Below are positions 16,074 through 24,915 of a stretch of DNA of 64,000 nucleotides, piece after piece. Made by a program: the position numbers and the translations under genes. Each line of letters opens with the position of its first letter. Within the stretch, counting starts at the first letter, position 1. Source of the stretch: Thiemannella venezuelensis (GTDB lineage Bacteria; Actinomycetota; Actinomycetes; Streptosporangiales; Streptosporangiaceae); the NCBI RefSeq assembly GCF_014203605.1, contig NZ_JACHJJ010000014.1, positions 62,001-126,000 of the forward strand, written 5' to 3'. The notes below the pieces were generated by a model. The model saw nothing but the letters and a program-made list of their open reading frames with translations. It was not told the origin of the DNA and did no database searches.

Positions 16074-17228
16074 TCAGAGGTCGCCCAGGCCGAGCTGGCG
16101 GGCGATCAGCATGCGCTGGACCTCGCTGGTGCCCTCGCCGATCTCCAGGATCTTGGCGTCGCGGTAGAAGCGGCCGACGGGGTACTCGTTCATGAAGCCG
16201 TACCCGCCGAAGACCTGGGTGGCGTCGCGGGCGTTGTCCATCGCGGCGTCGGAGGAGACCAGCTTGGCGATGGCGGCCTCCTTCTTGAACGGCTCGCCGG
16301 CCAGCATCTTCTCCGCCGCGTGGTAGTAGGCCAGGCGGGCGGTGTGGGTGCGGACCTCCATATCGGCGATCTTGAACTGGATGGCCTGGTAGTGGCCGAT
16401 CGGGTGGCCGAACGCCTGGCGCTCGCGGACGTAGCGCAGGCACTCGTCCACGCAGCCCTGGGCCAGGCCGACCGAGAGCGCCGCGATCGCGATGCGGCCC
16501 TCGTCGAGGGTCTGCAGGAACTGGGCGTACCCCCGGCCGCGCTCGCCGAGCAGGTTCTCCGCGGGGACCCGGCAGTCGGTGAAGGCCAGCTCGCGGGTGT
16601 CGGAGCAGTTCCAGCCGACCTTGGAGTACTTCTTGGCGACGGTGAAGCCGGGCGTGCCCGCCGGGACCAGGATCGTGGAGATCTCGGGACGGCCGTCGGC
16701 GCGCCGCCCGGTGATCGCGGCCACGCCGACGACGCCGGTGATGTCGGTCCCGGAGTTGGTGATGAACGCCTTCGAGCCGTTGATCACCCACTCGTTCCCG
16801 TCGAGCACGGCCGTGGTCCGCATGCCGCCCGGCACGTCGGAGCCGCCGCCCGGCTCGGTCAGGCCGAACGCGCCGAGCATCTCGCCGGTGGTCAGCTTCG
16901 GCAGCCACTGCGCGCGCTGCTCGGCCGTGCCGAACCGGTAGATCGGCATGGCGCCCAGCGAGACGGCGGCCTCCACGGTGATGGAGACGCTGGAGTCGAC
17001 CCGGGCCAGCTCCTCCAGGGCCAGGCAGAGCGCGAAGTAGTCGCCGCCCATGCCGCCGTACTCCTCGGGGATGGGCAGGCCGAACAGGCCCATCCGGCCC
17101 ATCTGGCGGACGATGTCGTAGGGGAACTCCTCGCGCTCGTACAGCTCCCCGATCACCGGGGCCACCGCGTCGCGGGCGAACGCCTCGACGGTCTTGCGCA
17201 GGTCTTCGTACTCTTCGGTCAGTTTCAT
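16074..17228 (-). CDS. Acyl-CoA dehydrogenase, probable isovaleryl-CoA dehydrogenase
   Basis: A 384-aa flavoprotein oxidising acyl-CoA at the alpha-beta position. It shows MKLTEEYEDLRKTVEAFARD at the start, GAFGLTEPGGGSD (FAD/substrate signature) near 130, WVINGSKAFITNSG near 155, and QVFGGYGFMNEYPVGRFYRD with IGEGTSEVQRM at the C-terminus. The Glu of the last motif is in the position of the catalytic base of short/medium-chain enzymes. Its ATG overlaps the HMG-CoA lyase stop (ATGA). With lyase and methylcrotonyl-CoA carboxylase in the same operon, leucine degradation is the best reading, though 2-methylbutyryl-CoA use is possible. Confidence 0.88.
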   Translation of the reverse strand: MKLTEEYEDLRKTVEAFARDAVAPVIGELYEREEFPYDIVRQMGRMGLFGLPIPEEYGGMGGDYFALCLALEELARVDSSVSITVEAAVSLGAMPIYRFGTAEQRAQWLPKLTTGEMLGAFGLTEPGGGSDVPGGMRTTAVLDGNEWVINGSKAFITNSGTDITGVVGVAAITGRRADGRPEISTILVPAGTPGFTVAKKYSKVGWNCSDTRELAFTDCRVPAENLLGERGRGYAQFLQTLDEGRIAIAALSVGLAQGCVDECLRYVRERQAFGHPIGHYQAIQFKIADMEVRTHTARLAYYHAAEKMLAGEPFKKEAAIAKLVSSDAAMDNARDATQVFGGYGFMNEYPVGRFYRDAKILEIGEGTSEVQRMLIARQLGLGDL

Positions 17229-18160
17229 GGTGCCTGCTTCCTGGGTGAGAGGGCCTGGACGACCCGGGAGGGGCTGGGACGGCCGAGCCGGGCGGCCAGC
17301 CAGGTGCTGGTCTCCACCAGCGCGGGCAGGTCGAGGCCGGTCTCCACGCCGAGGCCGTGCAGCATCCAGACCAGGTCCTCGGTGGCGAGGTTGCCGGTGG
17401 CGCTCTCGGCGTACGGGCAGCCGCCGATGCCGCCGGTGGAGGCGTCCACCACGGTCACGCCCGCGCGCAGCGCGGCCAGCGTGTTGGCCAGGGCCTGGCC
17501 GTAGGTGTCGTGGAAGTGCACCGCCAGCCGGTCGGGGCCGCCGAACGCATCGATCAGCGCGCTCACGTGGCCGGGGGTGCCGACGCCGATGGTGTCGCCG
17601 AGGGAGAGCTCGTGGCAGCCCAGGTCGAGCAGCCTGCGCCCGACCTCGGCGACCTGCGCGATGGGGGTCGGCCCCTCCCAGGGGTCGCCGAAGCACATCG
17701 AGACGTACGCCCTGACCTTGAGCCCGTGCTCCAGCGCCCGGGCGACCACCGGCGCGAACATCTCGAACTGCGACTCCAGCGTGCGGTTGAGGTTCTTGGC
17801 GGCGAACGTCTCGGTGGCGCTGCCGAAGATCGCGATCTCGGTGACGCCGTGCTCCAGGGCCCGGTCGAGGCCGCGCTCGTTGGGCACGAGCACCGGGTAG
17901 CGGACCCCGGGGACCCGCTCCATCACGGTCAGCAGCTCGGCGGCGTCGGCCAGCTGCGGCACCCACCGGGGGTGCACGAAGCTCGTCGCCTCGATCACCG
18001 TGTGCCCGGCCGCCGCCAGCCGGGCCACGAACTCGGCCTTCACCGCGACGGGCACCACCGCGGCCTCGTTCTGCAGCCCGTCGCGCGGCCCGACCTCGTA
18101 GACCGTGACCCGCTCCGGCAGGCCCTCCATCCGGTACGGCTCCCGCATCACGCCCTCCAT
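17225..18160 (-). CDS. Hydroxymethylglutaryl-CoA lyase
   Basis: Splits HMG-CoA into acetoacetate and acetyl-CoA, the last step of leucine breakdown. 311 aa, TIM barrel: VTVYEVGPRDGLQNE at about 19-33 (metal and catalytic residues), HFHDTYGQALAN near 215, and the active-site cysteine loop GGIGGCPYAESATGNLATED near 240-260. Two equivalent starts exist 30 nt apart, ATG 18160 and ATG 18130, each preceded by the same GGGAGCC because this segment is tandemly duplicated. The shorter form (301 aa) matches the family N-terminus better. It overlaps the acyl-CoA dehydrogenase start by 4 nt. Confidence 0.93.
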   Translation of the reverse strand: MEGVMREPYRMEGLPERVTVYEVGPRDGLQNEAAVVPVAVKAEFVARLAAAGHTVIEATSFVHPRWVPQLADAAELLTVMERVPGVRYPVLVPNERGLDRALEHGVTEIAIFGSATETFAAKNLNRTLESQFEMFAPVVARALEHGLKVRAYVSMCFGDPWEGPTPIAQVAEVGRRLLDLGCHELSLGDTIGVGTPGHVSALIDAFGGPDRLAVHFHDTYGQALANTLAALRAGVTVVDASTGGIGGCPYAESATGNLATEDLVWMLHGLGVETGLDLPALVETSTWLAARLGRPSPSRVVQALSPRKQAP

Positions 18161-18176
18161 CCCGTACGGCTCCCGC
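18122..18176. repeat. Tandem duplication of an RBS-start segment
   Basis: Two 25-nt copies, 18122-18146 and 18152-18176, differ at one base and lie 30 bp apart. On the minus strand each copy carries GCGGGAGCCGTAC followed by ATGGAGGGC, that is, a ribosome-binding site plus start codon, and both starts are in the HMG-CoA lyase frame. Confidence 0.85.
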
Positions 18177-18257
18177 CCCGCGGCCCGGTCGTCGCGCCCG
18201 CCGCGCGGCCCCCGGGTCCGCCGGCCGCCGCGGCGCCCCCTGCGGAGGCCGACGCGG

Positions 18258-20384
18258 TCACGGCGCCTCCTCCGGCCGGACGACGGCCAGGACGGCGTCC
18301 ATGTCGACCGCCTGACCGGCGCGGACCTGCAGCTCGGCGACCACTCCCCCGACCGGCGCGGTCACGGTGTGCTCCATCTTCATCGCCTCGACGATGACCA
18401 GCGGCTGCCCCTCCTCGACCCGGTCCCCGGCGGCCGCCTTCACCACGAGGACCGTGCCGGGCATCGGGCTGCGGACCACGCCGTCCCCGGCCCCGGCCGC
18501 GCCCGCCCGGTCCCCGGGGTCGCCGAGGTGGTGGCGGGTGAGCAGCCAGGCGTTCCCGTCCCGGCCGAGCCAGACCGCGTCGCCGTCGCGGGCGAGCGCG
18601 TAGCGCCGCCGTACCCCGTCGAGGGTGACGAGCAGCCCGGATCCGTCGCGCTCCAGCCGCGCCCGAAGGGTCCTGACCGCCGGTTCCGCACGGCCGCCGC
18701 CGGCCGGTTCCGTGCGGTCGCCGGCGTCCTGCACGGGCAGCCGGACCTCGGCTCCGGAGGCGGGCAGGCCGCGCACACCGATCTCCGCCACGCCGCCGCG
18801 GCCCTCCAGCCGCCAGGCGGTCCACGCCGCCGGGGCGCCGGGGCGCCAGCCGTCGGGCACGTCCCACGGGTCGGCCGGGGCGGCGGGCACCCGCTCGTAC
18901 TGGAGGAGCAGGGCCGCGGCGGCCAGGACGTCCTCCGGCGTGCCCGCGGCGGGGAGCAGGTCGTCGAGGCGGCGCTCGACCAGACCGGTGTCGAGGTCGC
19001 CCGCCGCCACCTCCGGGTGGGTGACCAGCGCCCGCAGGAAGGCGATGTTCGTGGTCACGCCCAGGACGGTCGTCGCGGCGAGGGCGCCGTCGAGGGTGCG
19101 CAGCGCGCTCGCCCGGTCCGGCCCCCAGGCGATGACCTTCGACAGCATCGGGTCGTAGTCGCTGCCGACCGTCCCGCCGACCGCGAGGCCGGAGTCGACC
19201 CGGACCACCCCGGACGATGAGGTTCCGGATCCGCCCGGGGTGCCGGGGGCGCTCGGGAAGGCGGGACCGGCCGCCCCCGGGGCGCCGGGCTCGTGGAGGG
19301 CGAGGATGCGGCCGCCGGTCGGGAGGAAGCCGCGGGACGGGTCCTCGGCGTAGACGCGGGCCTCGACGGCGTGGCCGCGGAGCCGTACCCCGTCCTGGGT
19401 GACCGGGAGCGGCTCGCCCGCCGCCACCCGGAGCTGGAGCTCGACCAGGTCCAGGCCGGTGACCATCTCGGTGACCGGGTGCTCGACCTGCAGGCGGGTG
19501 TTCATCTCCATGAAGTAGTAGTCGGCCGTGGCGCCCTGGACGATGAACTCCACCGTCCCGGCCCCGACGTAGCCGACGGACCGGGCGGCCTCCACCGCCG
19601 CCGCACCCATCCGGGCCCGGGTCTCCTCGTCTAGCAGCGGGGACGGCGCCTCCTCGACGATCTTCTGGTGGCGGCGCTGCAGGCTGCACTCGCGCTCGCC
19701 CAGATGGACGACGTTGCCGTGGGCGTCGGCGAGCACCTGGATCTCGATGTGCCGGGGGTTCTCCACGAACCGCTCGATCAGCAGGGTCGCGTCGCCGAAC
19801 GCGGCGGCGGCCGTACGGCGGGCGGACGCCAGGGCGTCCGGCAGCTCGGCGGCGGAGCGGACCAGCACCATGCCCTTGCCTCCGCCGCCCGCCGAGGGCT
19901 TGATCAGCGCGGGGAAGCCGATGTCCGCGGTGAGCAGGTCGTCGTCCGGCTCGGCCGCGCCGGGGACGACCGGCACCCCGGCCGCCGAGACGGTCGCCTT
20001 GGCGCGGATCTTGTCGCCCATGGCCTCGACGGCCTCCGCGGGCGGCCCGACGAAGACCAGCCCGGCCTCGGCGCAGCGCCGGGCGAAGGCGGTGTTCTCC
20101 GCCAGGAAGCCGTAGCCGGGGTGGACGGCCTGGGCGCCGGTGACCGCGGCGGCCCCGACGACGGCCTCGACGTCGAGGTAGCCGCCGGGCAGCCGGACCG
20201 CGACGTCGGCCTCGCGGGTGTGCCGGGCCCCGGCGTCGGCGTCGCTGTACACCGCGACGGAGCGCACGCCCAGCCGGCGGAGGGTGCGGATGATCCGCAG
20301 GGCGATCTCGCCCCGGTTGGCGATGAGGACGGTGTGGAACATCGCGGGAGGGGCGGTCGGTGAGCTGGTCATGGTCGCGGTCAC
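18258..20384 (-). CDS. Methylcrotonyl-CoA carboxylase alpha (biotin carboxylase/BCCP)
   Basis: 708-aa biotin-containing subunit of an acyl-CoA carboxylase. The biotin carboxylase domain begins [20 protein letters not shown], with GYGFLAEN, the glycine-rich ATP loop [10 protein letters not shown] and [13 protein letters not shown]. The C-terminal BCCP has VEAMKMEH, the biotinylated lysine site. An unusual Gly/Pro/Ser-rich insertion of about 25 residues interrupts the end of the BC domain between [13 protein letters not shown] and [11 protein letters not shown] 20384 overlaps the beta-subunit stop (GTGA); ATG 20372 or 20342 are alternatives. Pairing with an MCC-type beta subunit and HMG-CoA lyase argues for 3-methylcrotonyl-CoA rather than propionyl-CoA. 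Confidence 0.92.
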   Translation of the reverse strand: MTATMTSSPTAPPAMFHTVLIANRGEIALRIIRTLRRLGVRSVAVYSDADAGARHTREADVAVRLPGGYLDVEAVVGAAAVTGAQAVHPGYGFLAENTAFARRCAEAGLVFVGPPAEAVEAMGDKIRAKATVSAAGVPVVPGAAEPDDDLLTADIGFPALIKPSAGGGGKGMVLVRSAAELPDALASARRTAAAAFGDATLLIERFVENPRHIEIQVLADAHGNVVHLGERECSLQRRHQKIVEEAPSPLLDEETRARMGAAAVEAARSVGYVGAGTVEFIVQGATADYYFMEMNTRLQVEHPVTEMVTGLDLVELQLRVAAGEPLPVTQDGVRLRGHAVEARVYAEDPSRGFLPTGGRILALHEPGAPGAAGPAFPSAPGTPGGSGTSSSGVVRVDSGLAVGGTVGSDYDPMLSKVIAWGPDRASALRTLDGALAATTVLGVTTNIAFLRALVTHPEVAAGDLDTGLVERRLDDLLPAAGTPEDVLAAAALLLQYERVPAAPADPWDVPDGWRPGAPAAWTAWRLEGRGGVAEIGVRGLPASGAEVRLPVQDAGDRTEPAGGGRAEPAVRTLRARLERDGSGLLVTLDGVRRRYALARDGDAVWLGRDGNAWLLTRHHLGDPGDRAGAAGAGDGVVRSPMPGTVLVVKAAAGDRVEEGQPLVIVEAMKMEHTVTAPVGGVVAELQVRAGQAVDMDAVLAVVRPEEAP

Positions 20385-21988
20385 ATCCGGAAGACGCCGT
20401 AGCCGACGGGGTCGAGGGGGGCGTTGGCCGAGGCGGACAGGGCCAGGCCCAGGACGGTGCGGGTGTCGAGCGGGTCGATGACGCCGTCGTCCCACAGGCG
20501 GGCGGTGGAGTAGTAGGGGTTGCCCTGGTCCTCGTACTGCTCGCGGACGGGCCGTTTGAACTCCTCTTCCTCCTGCGCGCTCCAGGCGTCGCCGAGCTGG
20601 TCGCGGCGGACGGTGGCCAGCACGTTGGCGGCCTGCTCGCCGCCCATCACCGAGATGCGCGCGCCCGGCCACATCCACAGGAAGCGGGGCGAGTAGGCGC
20701 GCCCGGCCATGGCGTAGTTGCCCGCGCCGAACGAGCCGCCGATGACGACGGTGAACTTGGGCACCCGGGCGCAGGCGACGGCGGTGACCATCTTGGCGCC
20801 GTGCTTGGCGATGCCGCCGGCCTCGTACGCCTTGCCGACCATGAAGCCGCTGATGTTCTGCAGGAAGAGCAGCGGGATGTTGCGGCGGTCGCACAGCTCG
20901 ATGAAGTGCGCGCCCTTGAGCGCGGACTCGGCGAACAGGATGCCGTTGTTGGCGATGATCCCGACGGGGTGGCCGTGGATCCGGGCGAAACCGGTGACGA
21001 GCGTGGCGCCGTACTCGGCCTTGAACTCGCCGAACCGGCTGCCGTCGACGATGCGGGCGATGACCTCGCGGACGTCGTACGGCGTGCGGGTGTCGGCGGG
21101 CACGATGCCGTACAGGTCGCGGGGGTCGTGGAGCGGTTCCTCCGGGGCGGCGCGCTCCCATGGCGCGGGCGGCCGGGGGCCGAGGGTCGAGACGATGTCG
21201 CGGACGATCCGCAGCGCGTGCGCGTCGTCCTCGGCGAGGTGGTCGGTGACGCCGCTGACGCGGGCGTGCAGATCGCCGCCGCCCAGTTCCTCTGCGGTGA
21301 CCTCCTCGCCGGTGGCGGCCTTCACCAGCGGCGGGCCGCCCAGGAAGATCGTGCCCTGGCCGCGGACGATGACCGCCTCGTCGCTCATCGCCGGGACGTA
21401 GGCGCCGCCCGCGGTGCAGGAGCCGAGGACCGCGGCGATCTGCGGGATGCCCCGCGCCGACATGGTGGCCTGGTTGTAGAAGATCCGGCCGAAGTGCTCG
21501 CGGTCGGGGAAGACCTCGTCCTGCTTCGGCAGGAACGCGCCGCCGGAGTCGACGAGGTAGACGCACGGCAGGTTGTTGTGGAGGGCGATCTCCTGGGCCC
21601 GCAGGTGCTTCTTGACCGTGACCGGGTAGTAGGTGCCGCCCTTGACGGTGGCGTCGTTGGCGACGACCACGCACTCGCGGCCGGAGACGCGGCCGACGCC
21701 GGTGATGATCCCGGCGGCGGGGGCCTCGCCGCCGTACAGGCCGGTGGCGGCGAGCTGGGAGAGCTCCAGGAACCGCGAGCCGGGGTCGAGCAGGGTGTCC
21801 ACCCGGTCGCGGGGCAGCAGCTTGCCGCGCGCGACGTGCCGGGTCCGCGCCCGCTCCGGGCCGCCCAGCGCGGCGTCCGCGACACGCTCGCGCAGCTCGG
21901 CGGCGAGCCGCTCGTTGCTGGCGGCGTTCGCCTTGAACCCCTCGCCGCCCGGGTCGCAGGTGCTCCTCAGCACCGGCCAGCCACTCAT
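20381..21988 (-). CDS. Methylcrotonyl-CoA carboxylase beta (carboxyltransferase)
   Basis: A 535-aa carboxyltransferase subunit. Motifs of the MCC beta branch are extensive: [71 protein letters not shown], and [19 protein letters not shown]. It transfers carboxyl from biotin on the alpha subunit to 3-methylcrotonyl-CoA. The ATG at 21988 is preferred to a GTG 15 nt upstream because GGAGGGGG sits 5 nt before it. First gene of the leftward operon; two GTTA-N8-TAAC sites lie just upstream. Confidence 0.93.
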   Translation of the reverse strand: MSGWPVLRSTCDPGGEGFKANAASNERLAAELRERVADAALGGPERARTRHVARGKLLPRDRVDTLLDPGSRFLELSQLAATGLYGGEAPAAGIITGVGRVSGRECVVVANDATVKGGTYYPVTVKKHLRAQEIALHNNLPCVYLVDSGGAFLPKQDEVFPDREHFGRIFYNQATMSARGIPQIAAVLGSCTAGGAYVPAMSDEAVIVRGQGTIFLGGPPLVKAATGEEVTAEELGGGDLHARVSGVTDHLAEDDAHALRIVRDIVSTLGPRPPAPWERAAPEEPLHDPRDLYGIVPADTRTPYDVREVIARIVDGSRFGEFKAEYGATLVTGFARIHGHPVGIIANNGILFAESALKGAHFIELCDRRNIPLLFLQNISGFMVGKAYEAGGIAKHGAKMVTAVACARVPKFTVVIGGSFGAGNYAMAGRAYSPRFLWMWPGARISVMGGEQAANVLATVRRDQLGDAWSAQEEEEFKRPVREQYEDQGNPYYSTARLWDDGVIDPLDTRTVLGLALSASANAPLDPVGYGVFRM

Positions 21989-22020
21989 GCAGGCCCCCTC
22001 CACCCGGCTCCGTCGCCGGG

Positions 22021-22036
22021 GTTAACGGTCACTAAC
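22021..22036. promoter_or_regulatory. GTTA-N8-TAAC site 1 (putative TetR operator)
   Basis: GTTAACGGTCACTAAC lies 33 nt upstream of the carboxylase beta ATG, in the region shared with the divergent TetR gene. It repeats the pattern of two further sites at 22049 and 22720. Confidence 0.7.
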
Positions 22037-22048
22037 TCCGTTGGCGAT

Positions 22049-22064
22049 GTTAGTCATCATTAAC
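22049..22064. promoter_or_regulatory. GTTA-N8-TAAC site 2 (putative TetR operator)
   Basis: GTTAGTCATCATTAAC, 28 bp from site 1 and 22 nt before the TetR GTG. The position suits autorepression together with repression of the carboxylase operon. Confidence 0.7.
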
Positions 22065-22085
22065 GCCACCGTCTACCATGCGAGG

Positions 22086-22694
22086 GTGACGACTGCCCAG
22101 ACCCCTACCCGCAATCGCGGGTCACGGCGCACGGAGATCCTGGACGCCGCCGCCCGGCTGTTCGCGGCACGCGGCTTCCACGGCGTGTCCATCGAGGAGA
22201 TCGGCGCGGCGGTCGGCACCTCGGGTCCCGCCCTGTACCGGCACTTCAGCGGCAAGGAGGCGCTGCTGGCCGAGATGCTGCTGGACGTCAGCGAGCGCCT
22301 GCACGCCTCGGGGGCCGCCCGGGTCACCGCCGCCCCCGACGCCGAGCAGGCCCTGGACGCGCTGCTGGCCGGGCAGGTCGAGTTCGCGCTGGGCCATCCC
22401 GCGCTCATCACCGTGCACGACCGCGAGCTCGGCAACGTCCCCGAGCCGGCCCGCCGGCAGATCCGCCGGCTCCAGCGCCTGTACGTCGAGGAGTGGGTCA
22501 CGGTGCTGAGCGAGCTCTACCCCCGCTGCGCGCCGTCGCGGCTGCGCGCCGCCACCCACGCGGTCTTCGGGCTGCTCAACTCCACCCCGCACAGCGCGGG
22601 CGAGCTCCCCGCCGAGGCGATGGCCCCGCTGCTGCGGGACATGGCCCGCGCGGCGCTCGCCGGAGCCCTCGGCCGGGACGCGGTCACGCGCTGA
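22086..22694 (+). CDS. TetR-family regulator of the leucine catabolic operon
   Basis: 202 aa. The TetR helix-turn-helix is clear: RTEILDAAARLFAARGFHGVSIEEI followed by GAAVGTSGPALYRHFSGKEALLAEML. The C-terminal ligand domain contains LYVEEWVTVLSELYP-type helices of the acyl-CoA-responsive TetR branch. GTG 22086 was chosen because it begins just before the conserved N-terminus, with GCGAGG adjacent. It is divergent from the carboxylase operon and flanked by three GTTA-N8-TAAC sites, so it most likely represses that operon and itself. An acyl-CoA intermediate as inducer is inference. Confidence 0.9.
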   Translation: MTTAQTPTRNRGSRRTEILDAAARLFAARGFHGVSIEEIGAAVGTSGPALYRHFSGKEALLAEMLLDVSERLHASGAARVTAAPDAEQALDALLAGQVEFALGHPALITVHDRELGNVPEPARRQIRRLQRLYVEEWVTVLSELYPRCAPSRLRAATHAVFGLLNSTPHSAGELPAEAMAPLLRDMARAALAGALGRDAVTR

Positions 22695-22719
22695 GGGCGG
22701 GCCCCCGGCGGCAGCCCAG

Positions 22720-22735
22720 GTTATGGATCATTAAC
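22720..22735. promoter_or_regulatory. GTTA-N8-TAAC site 3, upstream of the ABC exporter
   Basis: GTTATGGATCATTAAC lies 25 nt after the TetR gene stop and upstream of the exporter operon. It shares ATCATTAAC with site 2, suggesting that the same regulator reaches the exporter promoter. Confidence 0.6.
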
Positions 22736-22767
22736 ACCACATCCGGGCATTGCCCTGCCATGTTTAT

Positions 22768-22806
22768 AGATATATCTTTGACTTATCGCGATATTCGACA
22801 TATTTC
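22768..22806 (+). promoter_or_regulatory. Exporter promoter with two short palindromes
   Basis: AGATATATCT (22768-22777) and TATCGCGATA (22784-22793) are perfect 10-bp palindromes either side of a -35-like TTGACT (22778-22783). A poor -10 (TATTTC, 22801-22806) follows at 17 bp. The AT-rich ATATCGCGATA-type pattern recalls PadR-type operators in front of drug-exporter genes; no padR gene is present in this window. Confidence 0.5.
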
Positions 22807-22911
22807 GCCCTGCGGGCAACGACGGGACGGGAGGCCGGTCCGCGGAGAAGAATCAGACGCAGCCGCATGTACCGGCATACCGGCCCGGCGGCGGGCGGGG
22901 TGGGAGAACGG

Positions 22912-23892
22912 GTGACGATGGGCGAACCGGCGGTGGCCGTCAGGGGCCTCACGAAGACGTACGGGAAGGTCGAGGCCGTCAAGGGCGTCGACTTCGAGGT
23001 GGCCCCGGGCGAGGTGTTCGGCTTCCTGGGGCCGAACGGCGCGGGCAAGACCACCACGATCAGCATGCTCTGCACGCTCGCCGACCCCACGGGCGGCTCG
23101 GCCGCGGTCGCCGGGCACGACGTGGTGCGCGAGCGCGACGCGGTGCGGCGCAACATCGGGCTGGTCTTCCAGGACCCGACGCTGGACGGCTACCTGACCG
23201 CCGAGCAGAACCTCAGGTTCCACGCCGAGCTGTACGGCGTGCCGAAGGCCCTGGTGGGCGACCGCATCCGGCAGGTGATGGAGATGGTCGCCCTGTGGGA
23301 CCGCAAGGGCGACAAGGTGCAGAACTTCTCCGGCGGCATGAAGCGCCGCCTGGAGATCGCCAGGGGACTGCTGCACTCCCCCAGGGTGCTCTTCCTGGAC
23401 GAGCCGACCGTCGGCCTGGACCCGCAGACCCGCTCGGCGATCTGGGGCTACATCAACCGGCTCCGGCACGCCGAGGACATCACGATCTTCATGACGACGC
23501 ACTACATGGACGAGGCCGAGTTCTGCGACCGCATCGCGATCATCGACCACGGGGAGATCGTCGTGATCGACTCCCCCGAGGCGCTCAAGGCGAGCGTCGG
23601 CGAGGACCGGGTCCAGATCCAGACCGCCGACGACACCGCCGCGATCGCCGCGCTCCGCGACCGCTTCGGCCTGGAGGCCGCGGTCCGCGAGGGCCAGGTG
23701 ACGTTCGCGGTCGCCTCGGGCGAGCAGTTCGTGCCCCGGCTCTTCGCCGAACTGGGCGTGCCGATCCGCTCGGTGAGCGTCTCGCGGCCCTCCCTCGACG
23801 ACGTGTTCATGTCCTACACCGGCTCGACCATCCGCGACGCCGAGGCCGAGGGCTCGGCGAACGCCTGGATGCGGGCCATGGCCCGCCGCTGA
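22912..23892 (+). CDS. DrrA-type ABC exporter ATP-binding protein
   Basis: A 326-aa ABC ATPase of the daunorubicin-resistance (DrrA) branch. It shows Walker A GPNGAGKTTT near 43, Q-loop VFQDPTLDGYLTAEQN, signature NFSGGMKRRLEIARGL near 145, Walker B VLFLDEPTVGLDPQTR near 165, and the H-loop in FMTTHYMDEAE. The C-terminal SVSRPSLDDVFMSYTG is typical of DrrA regulatory domains. GTG 22912 follows GGGAGAACG; ATG 22918 is equally readable. It works with the permease encoded 23 nt downstream. The substrate, perhaps a hydrophobic metabolite, is unknown. Confidence 0.93.
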   Translation: MTMGEPAVAVRGLTKTYGKVEAVKGVDFEVAPGEVFGFLGPNGAGKTTTISMLCTLADPTGGSAAVAGHDVVRERDAVRRNIGLVFQDPTLDGYLTAEQNLRFHAELYGVPKALVGDRIRQVMEMVALWDRKGDKVQNFSGGMKRRLEIARGLLHSPRVLFLDEPTVGLDPQTRSAIWGYINRLRHAEDITIFMTTHYMDEAEFCDRIAIIDHGEIVVIDSPEALKASVGEDRVQIQTADDTAAIAALRDRFGLEAAVREGQVTFAVASGEQFVPRLFAELGVPIRSVSVSRPSLDDVFMSYTGSTIRDAEAEGSANAWMRAMARR

Positions 23893-23915
23893 GCCCGGCG
23901 CGAGAGGAGAAGGCG

Positions 23916-24770
23916 ATGGCCACCGACGTGGTGAGCGTGCGGGTCCCGCTGCGCACCGCCGGACACGACCTGCGAGCGGTCAAGGTCGTGCTCCACCGGG
24001 AGATGCTGCGGTTCGTCAACGACCGCACCCGCATGCTCTCGATGCTGGTCCAGCCGGTGCTCTGGCTGTTCGTGATGGGCACCGGGTTCGGCTCCCTGGC
24101 CCAGGGGGCGATCCCGGGGATCGACTACCGCACGTTCATGTACCCCGGGATGATCGCGATGACGGTCATCATGACCGCGATGTTCTCGGCCGGCTCCATC
24201 GTGTGGGACCGGGAGTTCGGGTTCCTGCGCGAGATGCTGGTCGCCCCGGTCAGCCGGGGCGCGATCGTGGTGGGCAAGTGCCTGGGCGGGGCGCTGGTCG
24301 CGGTCGGGCAGGGCGTCGTGATCCTGGCCCTGGCCGGGCTGGTCGGCGTGCCGTACGACCCGCTGCTGATGCTGACGCTTCTGGCGGAGATGTTCCTGGC
24401 GGCGTTCACCATCACCGCGTTCGGCGTCACGCTCGCGGCGCGGATGAAGAACATGCAGACCTTCTTCGGCCTGATGCAGATGGCCGTCATGCCGATGATG
24501 TTCCTGTCCGGGGCGATGTTCCCGCTGGCCGGCCTGCCCTCCTGGCTGCACGTGCTGACCACGGTGAACCCGCTCACCTACGCGGTCGACCCGATGCGCC
24601 AGGCGGTCTTCGCCCGCCTGGACGTGCCCGCGCAGGTGGACGCCGTGCTCAACCCGGGCGTGCGCTGGTTCGGCTGGCAGGTCCCGGTCCCGGTGGAGCT
24701 CGGCCTGGTCGCCTTGATCGGCGCCGCCCTGCTGGGGGTGGCGGTCGCCCAGTTCCGCCGGAGCGACTGA
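23916..24770 (+). CDS. DrrB-type ABC-2 exporter permease
   Basis: A 284-aa ABC-2 membrane protein with about six transmembrane segments (LSMLVQPVLWLFVMGTGFGS, TVIMTAMFSAGSIVWDREFG and onward). The ABC-2 signature around GFLREMLVAPVSRGAIVVGK and the late NPLTYAVDPMR motif are typical of DrrB/NodJ-type permeases. GAGGAGAAGG precedes the ATG closely. It forms a two-gene exporter with the preceding ATPase, and two hairpins terminate the unit. Confidence 0.93.
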   Translation: MATDVVSVRVPLRTAGHDLRAVKVVLHREMLRFVNDRTRMLSMLVQPVLWLFVMGTGFGSLAQGAIPGIDYRTFMYPGMIAMTVIMTAMFSAGSIVWDREFGFLREMLVAPVSRGAIVVGKCLGGALVAVGQGVVILALAGLVGVPYDPLLMLTLLAEMFLAAFTITAFGVTLAARMKNMQTFFGLMQMAVMPMMFLSGAMFPLAGLPSWLHVLTTVNPLTYAVDPMRQAVFARLDVPAQVDAVLNPGVRWFGWQVPVPVELGLVALIGAALLGVAVAQFRRSD

Positions 24771-24791
24771 CCCCCGCGGCGGTACGGCACG

Positions 24792-24857
24792 GCCGCCCGT
24801 CCCCGGGGGACGGGCGGCGGAGACGGGGACGGCCCGGGTGCTCGAGCACCCGGGCCG
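24792..24857. terminator. Two adjacent hairpins between convergent genes
   Basis: The first hairpin has 13 paired bases (24792-24804 with 24806-24818). The second is a perfect 28-bp palindrome (24830-24857, centred on CTCGAG). They separate the exporter operon (stop 24770) from the convergent secreted-protein gene (stop 24916). Confidence 0.8.
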
Positions 24858-24915
24858 CCGTTCTCCGCCGGGCCCGTCCTCACCGAATCCTCGTGAGAGG
24901 GCGGGCCCGGGTCCG

